Part shown: one piece after another, positions 1-5,377 of the stretch
Layout of the letters: each line of letters starts with the position of its first letter
Numbering within the stretch: position 1 is the stretch's first letter
NCBI GenBank assembly: GCA_002401215.1
Contig: NVSL01000098.1
Coordinates: 1-6,661, forward strand
Length of the DNA stretch: 6,661 bases
Source: Flavobacteriaceae bacterium
Lineage (GTDB): Bacteria; Bacteroidota; Bacteroidia; Flavobacteriales; Flavobacteriaceae
Direction: 5' to 3'
The notes under the pieces: generated by a model
Databases searched by the model: none
What the model saw: the letters and a program-made list of their open reading frames with translations, nothing else
What the model was told of the DNA's origin: nothing
Position numbers and translations under genes: made by a program

Positions 1-50
1 GTTATATTACAGGGGTAAATAATTATTATTCTGTTGATGTGTTTGTTTAA
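1..50 (+). CDS. Possible 3' end of an upstream gene (partial)
   Basis: Reading from base 3, the frame stays open for 15 codons (YITGVNNYYSVDVFV) and stops at TAA 48-50. The alternating aromatic and hydrophobic residues would suit the last beta strand of a beta-rich or outer-membrane protein, but 15 codons are far too few to assign a family. The other two plus-strand frames stop earlier, at 16-18 and 20-22, so this is only the best of three possibilities. It could equally be non-coding spacer. Confidence 0.22.
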   Translation, partial: YITGVNNYYSVDVFV

Positions 51-144
51 AAATAATAATATAAGACTATAATAGCATAACTATTACTTAACATTAGAAA
101 AAAGAATTAAAATTATATTTACACTCTTATATATTTAAAATATT
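51..144 (+). promoter_or_regulatory. AT-rich leader of the phosphate transporter gene
   Basis: This stretch is almost entirely A and T and should contain the promoter of the transporter gene. I cannot pick one box with confidence. TATATTTA occurs at 114-121 and again at 130-137, each one base short of the Bacteroidota -7 consensus TAnnTTTG. A weak 6-bp inverted repeat (TAATAG 70-75, CTATTA 81-86) encloses a 5-base loop. No Shine-Dalgarno sequence precedes the ATG at 145, only an A/T-rich run, which is normal for this phylum. No Pho-box-like direct repeat was recognised. Confidence 0.35.
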
Positions 145-2403
145 ATGGATAATATTTACTTATTAATGGTTATTGCCCTTGCTGTTTTAGCTATTGCCGA
201 CTTGATTGTTGGTGTGAGTAATGATGCAGTTAACTTCTTAAATTCTGCCATCGGGTCTAAAGCAATTTCATTTAAAACCATAATGATTGTTGCGAGTTTA
301 GGTATTGCTTTTGGAGCAATTTTTTCTAGTGGGATGATGGAAGTAGCACGAAAAGGAATCTTTGTACCTGCCATGTTTAATTTTGATAATATCATGGTCA
401 TCTTTATGGCGGTGATGATTACTGATATTCTTTTACTCGATTTTTTTAACACCCTCGGGATGCCAACTTCAACCACAGTATCTATTGTATTTGAATTGTT
501 AGGTGCTGCCGTTGCCGTTGCATTGATTAAAATTAGCGCAACTACGGGAGATTTTTCTACCCTAACAGAATATATCAACACAGCAAAAGCAGGACAAATT
601 ATTTTCGGAATTCTATTATCCGTCGTCGTCGCATTTTCTGTCGGGGCATTCGTCCAATTTATTTCTAGACTATTATTGTCTTTTAATTTTGAGAAAAAAG
701 CAAAACGGGTAGGTGCTTTATTTGGTGGAGTTGCATTAACAGCCATGGTTTATTTTATTTTGATGAAAGGAATTAAAGGTGCTGAAATTGCAAAACAGCC
801 TTTAGATTTATTAAATGGATCAACAATTAAAGACTTTTTAGAAAACAATGTATTTGCGATTGTAGCGGTTAGTTTTGTTATCTGGTCGGTATTATCGTAT
901 GTATTTGTCAACTTCTTAAAAATCAATATTTACAAATTAATTATTGGGGTAGGTACCTTTGCATTAGCATTGGCATTTGCAGGAAATGATTTGGTAAACT
1001 TTATTGGTGTACCAATTGCTGCATGGCAATCTTTCCAAGCGTGGCATGGAACAGGAATTCCTGCAACCGAATTTATGATGGATGTTTTGGGTAAAAAAGT
1101 CCCAACACCAACATTGTTATTATTTATTGCTGGATTGATTATGATTCTGACTTTATGGTTTTCTAGTAAATCTAAAGCGGTATTAAAAACCTCTTTAGAT
1201 TTAGCATCACAAGGGGAAACAAAAGAACGTTTTCAACCAAACTTTTTATCAAGAGGATTGGTAAGAGGTGCTATGACAACATCAAAATATTTCTCTTTAA
1301 TAACACCAAAATCATGGCAAGTAAAAGCGGATGAACAGTTCGAAAAGCCAGAGATAGAATTGGCGCAAGGAAAGACACATGAGCTTCCTGCTTTTGATAT
1401 GGTGCGTGCCGCAGTAAACCTAATGGTTGCCGGAGTTTTAATCTCAATTGCGACATCTTATAAATTACCATTATCAACAACTTATGTTACTTTTATGGTG
1501 GCAATGGGTACCTCTTTGGCAGATAGAGCTTGGGGTAGCGAAAGTGCAGTTTATAGAGTTGCGGGAGTTTTAAATGTAATCGGTGGCTGGTTCGGAACTG
1601 CAATCACAGCCTTTATTGCTGCTGCAATTGCGGCGTTCTTAATCAACTGGAATAAGGAAGTAATGATTCCGGTTTTATTGTTAATTGCTGTTATTTTATT
1701 GGTAAGAAACTCAATAAAACACATTAATAAAAAGAAGGATGAACTGGTAGAAGATAGCCTGATTAGAGCAGAAAGTAAATCGGTACAGGGAGTTATTGAA
1801 GAAAGTGCTGATACCATTTCTAAAGTATTAAAACGTGTGAGTAGGATTAATGAAAACACAATCAATGGGTTGATTAATCAAGATTTAGACTTGTTGAAAA
1901 AAGGTAGAAAAATAGTTGCAAAATTAGAGACGGAGATAGAAGATCTGCAAAACAACATTTTCTATTTTATCAAAAACTTAGATGAAACTTCGGTAAGCGC
2001 GAGTACTTTTTATATGTCTGTTATTGGTGATTTGCAAGATATTGCGCAATCTGTTGAATTTATTTCTAAAGTAAGTCATAAGCATATCAACAACAATCAC
2101 AAGGGGTTGAAGAAAAATCAATCGAAGGAATTGAAGCAAATTGATAAAGAGATGAACGCACTGTTTGTAAAAACAAGAGCCGCATTTGATTTACGTGCTT
2201 TTGATCAGATATCAGTTTTGATAGAAGAAAAACAAGCCTTGTTAGATACGGTTTCTAGGTTTGCTCAGATTCAGGTTGAACGTACAAGAACTACAGAATC
2301 GAGTCCGAAAAACACAACCTTATACTTTAGTATTTTGTTAGAAACAGAAGACTTAATTAAAGCAACTATCAGTTTATTAGAATTGTATGCTGGTAAGAAA
2401 TAA
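145..2403 (+). CDS. PiT-family inorganic phosphate transporter with fused C-terminal PhoU-like domain
   Basis: Inner-membrane inorganic phosphate permease of the PiT family, which couples phosphate or metal-phosphate uptake to an ion gradient. Both halves of the inverted PiT repeat are visible. The first half has GVSNDAVNF at residues 23-31 and PTSTT at 107-111. The second has AGNDLVNF at 279-286 and PLSTT at 442-446. Hydrophobic helices fill roughly residues 5-340 and 415-521. A hydrophilic cytoplasmic loop of about 75 residues (341-415) separates the halves. Residues about 525-745 are soluble, helical and charged, resembling the PhoU/DUF47 proteins that many bacteria encode as a separate gene next to pit. 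At 752 residues it is much longer than the roughly 400-500 residue PiT permeases without this tail. The ATG at 145 immediately precedes the first membrane helix. It appears monocistronic and ends at a strong hairpin. The family call is secure; the exact coupling ion is unknown. Confidence 0.95.
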   Translation: MDNIYLLMVIALAVLAIADLIVGVSNDAVNFLNSAIGSKAISFKTIMIVASLGIAFGAIFSSGMMEVARKGIFVPAMFNFDNIMVIFMAVMITDILLLDFFNTLGMPTSTTVSIVFELLGAAVAVALIKISATTGDFSTLTEYINTAKAGQIIFGILLSVVVAFSVGAFVQFISRLLLSFNFEKKAKRVGALFGGVALTAMVYFILMKGIKGAEIAKQPLDLLNGSTIKDFLENNVFAIVAVSFVIWSVLSYVFVNFLKINIYKLIIGVGTFALALAFAGNDLVNFIGVPIAAWQSFQAWHGTGIPATEFMMDVLGKKVPTPTLLLFIAGLIMILTLWFSSKSKAVLKTSLDLASQGETKERFQPNFLSRGLVRGAMTTSKYFSLITPKSWQVKADEQFEKPEIELAQGKTHELPAFDMVRAAVNLMVAGVLISIATSYKLPLSTTYVTFMVAMGTSLADRAWGSESAVYRVAGVLNVIGGWFGTAITAFIAAAIAAFLINWNKEVMIPVLLLIAVILLVRNSIKHINKKKDELVEDSLIRAESKSVQGVIEESADTISKVLKRVSRINENTINGLINQDLDLLKKGRKIVAKLETEIEDLQNNIFYFIKNLDETSVSASTFYMSVIGDLQDIAQSVEFISKVSHKHINNNHKGLKKNQSKELKQIDKEMNALFVKTRAAFDLRAFDQISVLIEEKQALLDTVSRFAQIQVERTRTTESSPKNTTLYFSILLETEDLIKATISLLELYAGKK

Positions 2404-2432
2404 GGAGATTTATTCTCTGATTATTTGAATTT

Positions 2433-2468
2433 AAAAAGCCTCAAACTATTTTTAGTTTGAGGCTTTTT
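2433..2468. terminator. Bidirectional intrinsic terminator between pit and tyrS
   Basis: A perfect 16-bp inverted repeat (left arm 2433-2448, right arm 2453-2468) with a TTTT loop at 2449-2452. The core GCCTCAAACTA pairs with TAGTTTGAGGC and is flanked by A5 on the left and T6 on the right, so either strand gives a stable stem followed by a U run. It begins 29 bases after the transporter stop and lies 22 bases beyond the tyrS stop. It can therefore end both convergent transcripts. Confidence 0.93.
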
Positions 2469-2490
2469 TATGTTGTTTGTGATTTAGAAA

Positions 2491-3777
2491 CTAAACCACT
2501 TTCAATAAATAATAAGATTTTTTTCCGCGCTGTAATAACACATATTTATTAGCAATTAAATCGTCAGTAGTAATTACAAAATCCTCTTTCACCTTCGTTT
2601 TATTTACTGATATTGAGTTTTCTTTTAAGGCTCTTCTCACTTCTCCGTTTGATTTTAAAAAACCAGTTTCAGAAAAAGCAGCAACAATCTCCAACCCATT
2701 TTCAATCTGTTCTTTGTTGATTTCTGCTTGTGGAACTCCACTAAAAACATCTAAAAAAGTTTGTTCATCCAAAGATTTTAAATCTTCAGAAGTAGATTTT
2801 CCAAATAAGATATTCGACGCTTTAATTGCGTTTTTATACGCTTCTTGTCCGTGAGTAAGAATAGTTACTTCCTCTCCAATCGTTTTTTGAAGCAATCTTA
2901 AATGAGGTGCTTCCTTATGTTCAGCAATCAATTTTTCAATGGTGTCTTTATCTAAAAAAGTAAATATTTTGATGTATTTCTCAGCATCGGCATCAGAAGA
3001 ATTCAACCAATATTGGTAAAATTTATAAGGCGATGTTCTCTTAGCATCCAACCAAACATTGCCACCTTCGGTTTTTCCAAACTTAGTACCATCGGCTTTT
3101 GTAACCAACGGAACCGTGATTGCAAATGCTTTTCCCTGCGCCTTTCTACGGATTAATTCTGTACCCGTGGTGATGTTTCCCCATTGATCAGAACCGCCCA
3201 TTTGAAGTTTGCAATTCTTCTCTTTATACAAATGATAAAAATCGTAGCCTTGAAATAATTGGTAGGTAAATTCCGTAAAACTCATCCCTTCGGTGTTCTC
3301 TCCAGAAATTCTTTTCTTGACAGAATCCTTCGCCATCATATAATTTACGGTCAAATGTTTTCCGGTATCGCGCACAAAATCGATAAGCGAAATTTCTTTC
3401 ATCCAATCGTAATTATTCACCATTTCGGCACCATTTTCAGCATCCGAAAAATCGATGTAACGCTCTAGTTGACTTTTAACTCCAGCAATATTCTTCGCCA
3501 AAGTTTCTTCGTCTAGCAAATTTCTTTCAGCAGATTTCCCTGAAGGATCACCCACCATTCCTGTTGCACCACCCACCAAAGCAATCGGTTTATGACCTGA
3601 TAATTGAAAGTGTTTTAAAATAAAAATCTGTACCAAACTCCCGATATGTAACGAATCTGCAGTTGGGTCAAATCCAATATAGGCAGTCGTTTTTTCTTTG
3701 GCAAGTTGCTCCTCGGTCCCCGGCATGATGTCGTGCAAAAGTCCACGCCATTTTAATTCTTGTACAAAATCCTTCAT
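2491..3777 (-). CDS. tyrS: Tyrosine--tRNA ligase (TyrRS)
   Basis: Cytoplasmic class I aminoacyl-tRNA synthetase that activates tyrosine with ATP and loads it onto tRNA-Tyr. The product is 428 residues, normal for a bacterial Tyr[16 protein letters not shown] at 33-46 holds the tyrosine/ATP pocket and the HIGH-type motif (HIGS 44-47). [10 protein letters not shown] at 192-201 is the conserved tyrosine-binding segment. KFGKT at 232-236 is the KMSKS-type loop. A C-terminal S4-like tRNA-binding domain covers about 362-425. The start is placed at ATG 3775-3777 ([10 protein letters not shown]). A longer reading from TTG at 3801 would add eight residues, but that TTG lies inside the -7 promoter box and the added peptide (PKLFFFK) is just the leader translated. 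The stop is TAG. The gene is transcribed alone, divergent from the SDR gene and convergent with the phosphate transporter. Confidence 0.97.
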   Translation of the reverse strand: MKDFVQELKWRGLLHDIMPGTEEQLAKEKTTAYIGFDPTADSLHIGSLVQIFILKHFQLSGHKPIALVGGATGMVGDPSGKSAERNLLDEETLAKNIAGVKSQLERYIDFSDAENGAEMVNNYDWMKEISLIDFVRDTGKHLTVNYMMAKDSVKKRISGENTEGMSFTEFTYQLFQGYDFYHLYKEKNCKLQMGGSDQWGNITTGTELIRRKAQGKAFAITVPLVTKADGTKFGKTEGGNVWLDAKRTSPYKFYQYWLNSSDADAEKYIKIFTFLDKDTIEKLIAEHKEAPHLRLLQKTIGEEVTILTHGQEAYKNAIKASNILFGKSTSEDLKSLDEQTFLDVFSGVPQAEINKEQIENGLEIVAAFSETGFLKSNGEVRRALKENSISVNKTKVKEDFVITTDDLIANKYVLLQRGKKSYYLLKVV

Positions 3778-3798
3778 CTTAAAAAAAAATAATTTTGG

Positions 3799-3806
3799 CA
3801 AAGATA
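3799..3806 (-). promoter_or_regulatory. Bacteroidota-type -7 box for tyrS
   Basis: On the minus strand this reads TATCTTTG, a full match to the TAnnTTTG -7 consensus of Bacteroidota primary-sigma promoters. It ends 21 bases before the tyrS ATG at 3777, giving a predicted leader of only about 15 nucleotides. The upstream partner is weak: at the usual spacing I see only TTT near 3826-3828, while a true TTG (3819-3821) is just 12 bases away. The position also argues against the longer TTG-initiated reading of tyrS. Confidence 0.6.
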
Positions 3807-3865
3807 AAAATGAATGAACAATTAAAAATGAATAATGTAGAATTCTTTTGAGTTACCAAATGAAT
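3806..3865. repeat. Short degenerate AAATGAAT repeats in the divergent spacer
   Basis: AAATGAAT occurs three times in the same orientation, at 3808-3815, 3826-3833 and 3858-3865. The first two extend to AAAAATGAAT. The block lies between the two divergent promoter boxes. It resembles low-complexity AATTAAAAATGAA-type intergenic repeats that I recall from other Flavobacteriaceae, but three short AT-rich copies could also arise by chance. A 13-codon reading frame at 3810-3851 passes through it; I do not call it a gene. Confidence 0.4.
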
Positions 3866-3883
3866 AAATTTTACCTTTCAATA

Positions 3884-3930
3884 CTTTGCCCCTTTATACC
3901 TTTGTCCCTTTGCTTCTTATTTCTTATTTT
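3884..3930 (+). repeat. Pyrimidine-rich tract with imperfect CTTTGYCCCTTT repeats
   Basis: Forty of 47 bases are C or T. CTTTGCCCCTTT at 3884-3895 recurs 16 bases later as CTTTGTCCCTTT at 3900-3911, 11 of 12 identical. TTCTTAT then occurs twice in tandem (3914-3920 and 3921-3927). The tract overlaps the proposed -7 box and leader of the SDR gene. Translated in frame with the SDR gene it gives a hydrophobic stretch (PLYTFVPLLLISYF) that could be mistaken for a signal sequence. Confidence 0.5.
3897..3904 (+). promoter_or_regulatory. Bacteroidota-type -7 box for the SDR gene
   Basis: TACCTTTG matches the TAnnTTTG -7 consensus and ends 32 bases before the ATG at 3937, implying a leader of roughly 25 nucleotides. 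No good TTG lies 17-20 bases upstream; the nearest candidate is TTT at 3876-3878. A second near-match, TACCTTTC at 3872-3879, has TTG at 3848-3850, slightly too far away. The surrounding CTTTG repeats make a chance match likelier than for the tyrS box. Confidence 0.45.
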
Positions 3931-3936
3931 CGTTGG

Positions 3937-4938
3937 ATGATATTAGTTACAGGAGGTACAGGTTTGGTGGGCGCACATTTGTTGGTGGCACTTACAAAAG
4001 AGAATGAAAAAGTGCGAGCAATCCACAGAAAAAGTAGCAATATTAAGGATGTTAAAAAAGTATTCTCTTATTATTTTGATGATATCACGCCCTACTTTTC
4101 AAAAATAGAATGGATGGAAGCTGATATTACCGACACCCCTTCTTTAAAAAAACCTTTTCTGGGGATTGATTTTGTGTACCATTGTGCTGCGATTATTTCT
4201 TTTCATCCAAAAGCATATCATAAAATGCGAAAGGTAAATATTGAAGGAACTGCCAATATTGTCAATTTTTCGATTGCTCAGAATGTAAAGAAATTGTGTT
4301 TTGTGAGTTCAGTTGCGGCGGTTGGGAAATCATTAAAAAACAATCCTATTGATGAAGATTGCGAGTGGACGGTTGAAAACAGCAATTATGGATATGCGAT
4401 TACAAAATATGGCGCTGAGATGGAAGTTTGGCGCGGAACACAAGAAGGATTGGATGCAGTAATTGTGAATCCTGGAATTATTTTTGGCGCTGGTTTTTTC
4501 GATTCAGGATCTGGCAGTATGTTTAAAACGGTGAATAAAGGATTGAAATTTTATACAGAGGGAGTTACAGGATATGTCGATGTAAAAGATGTTGTAAAGG
4601 TGATGCAACAGCTAATGAATAGCAACATTAAAAACGAACGTTATCTGTTGGTTTCAGAGAATTTAAGCTTTAAAGAAGTGTTTAGTCAAATGGCAAATGC
4701 CTTTGAAAAAAAGCCACCTAATATTAAAGTTTCTAAATTGATGAGTGAAATTTTATGGCGAATTTCGTCAGTAATAACAGCAATTACAGGTAAAAAACCG
4801 ATACTGACAAAACACTCAGCACAATCTATTCATAAGAATAATCAATTCTCGAATGCTAAAATTAAAGAGGCAATTGGTATTGAGTTTATTCCTGTGAGTG
4901 AAACTATAAAAAGGGTTTGTAAAGAGTTTAAAAGGTAA
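3937..4938 (+). CDS. NAD(P)-dependent epimerase/dehydratase-like protein (extended SDR)
   Basis: A cytoplasmic oxidoreductase or epimerase of the extended short-chain dehydrogenase/reductase class, 333 residues. It opens directly with a Rossmann beta strand and the dinucleotide motif TGGTGLVG at residues 5-12. An adenine-contacting Asp lies in ADITD (62-66). VSSVAAVG (123-130) supplies the catalytic Ser. YAITK (153-157) is the YxxxK catalytic pair. NPG at 178-180 and YVDVKDVV at 213-220 are typical of dihydroflavonol-reductase-like and HpnA-like relatives. Residues 230-333 form the variable substrate-binding part, so the substrate cannot be read from sequence. I chose ATG 3937 because the Rossmann fold starts there; the in-frame extension from TTG 3886 is translated promoter and repeat. 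Its stop touches the stop of the opposing lipoprotein gene. It is probably monocistronic. Confidence 0.9.
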   Translation: MILVTGGTGLVGAHLLVALTKENEKVRAIHRKSSNIKDVKKVFSYYFDDITPYFSKIEWMEADITDTPSLKKPFLGIDFVYHCAAIISFHPKAYHKMRKVNIEGTANIVNFSIAQNVKKLCFVSSVAAVGKSLKNNPIDEDCEWTVENSNYGYAITKYGAEMEVWRGTQEGLDAVIVNPGIIFGAGFFDSGSGSMFKTVNKGLKFYTEGVTGYVDVKDVVKVMQQLMNSNIKNERYLLVSENLSFKEVFSQMANAFEKKPPNIKVSKLMSEILWRISSVITAITGKKPILTKHSAQSIHKNNQFSNAKIKEAIGIEFIPVSETIKRVCKEFKR

Positions 4939-5355
4939 TTATTTTATAATAGAATCATTTTTAAGAGGTATAATTTTTTGTTTCGGATTTTTTGCTTTTT
5001 TGATAGAATCTAATTCTTCTACAATCAGCTCATTATCGGCATTCATTTTTTTCAATCTCGCTTTTACAGTTTTCAAAATTTTAGTGTAATGATCGATATC
5101 TGTAGAATAATAAAAACTACTCTCCGTAAAACGAGCGCTGTCAATTCTATACTTTTCATAGACCAAAGGCATGTAATCTAGTCCGTATTTACCATCTAAA
5201 TTTTTGCCAGATCTTGCACCAACAGCGAGTTGCATATCCACCAATAAATCGATCATAGAATCTTTTGGAATCAAGTTTTTTGGTTTTTCGAAAATAGTAT
5301 TACTCGTGCAAGAAAACACGAAAATACTGAGAAGAAGTAAGGTTGATTTTTTCAT
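4939..5355 (-). CDS. DUF4296-domain lipoprotein of unknown function
   Basis: A small envelope protein of 138 residues. A lipoprotein signal is clear: MKK, a hydrophobic run (STLLLLSIFVF), then a lipobox ending SC with the acceptor Cys at residue 16. No acidic surface-export signal follows the Cys, so I infer a periplasm-facing lipoprotein. The body, about residues 25-110, has the DUF4296 pattern: LIPKDSMIDLLVDMQLA, then a YGLDY segment and SSFYYSTDIDHYTKIL, then a charged helix. The tail is rich in Lys and low in complexity. No catalytic residues are recognisable, and no function is known to me for this domain. It starts 22 bases after the dihydroorotase stop, with an A-rich leader and no visible promoter, so it is probably cotranscribed with that gene. 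Its TAA stop abuts the SDR stop with no spacer. Confidence 0.88.
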   Translation of the reverse strand: MKKSTLLLLSIFVFSCTSNTIFEKPKNLIPKDSMIDLLVDMQLAVGARSGKNLDGKYGLDYMPLVYEKYRIDSARFTESSFYYSTDIDHYTKILKTVKARLKKMNADNELIVEELDSIKKAKNPKQKIIPLKNDSIIK

Positions 5356-5377
5356 TATTTATTTTTTTGAGAATTGC

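Noticed and set aside
68..73. TATAAT as a sigma-70 -10 box for the transporter
   Set aside because: Bacteroidota promoters rarely use the E. coli consensus, there is no -35 at good spacing, and TATAAT is common by chance here.
70..86. Inverted repeat TAATAG/CTATTA as a terminator or operator
   Set aside because: It is only six A/T-dominated pairs with no U run, expected by chance in sequence this AT-rich.
156..746. Long minus-strand open frame opposite the phosphate transporter
   Set aside because: It lies wholly within a clear PiT coding region, its translation shows no family motif, and it is explained by the codon pattern of the hydrophobic gene on the other strand.
1271..1865. Two further minus-strand open frames opposite the transporter
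   Set aside because: Both are shadows of the same gene with no motif, promoter or start context of their own.
3224..3468. Small open frames on both strands inside tyrS
   Set aside because: The tyrS frame has continuous, well-conserved synthetase sequence here; the alternatives have no recognisable features.
3810..3851. 13-codon frame ([13 protein letters not shown]) in the divergent spacer
   Set aside because: It is within AT-rich repeat sequence, has no ribosome-binding context, and is short enough to arise by chance.
3886..3936. N-terminal extension of the SDR protein as a membrane anchor or signal peptide
   Set aside because: It begins with TTG, has no basic N-terminal region, overlaps a promoter-like box and repeats, and the Rossmann fold starts exactly at the internal ATG 3937.
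4938..4950. ATTAT-TTT-ATAAT hairpin as a terminator at the convergent junction
   Set aside because: A five-pair stem of A and T only is too weak for intrinsic termination.
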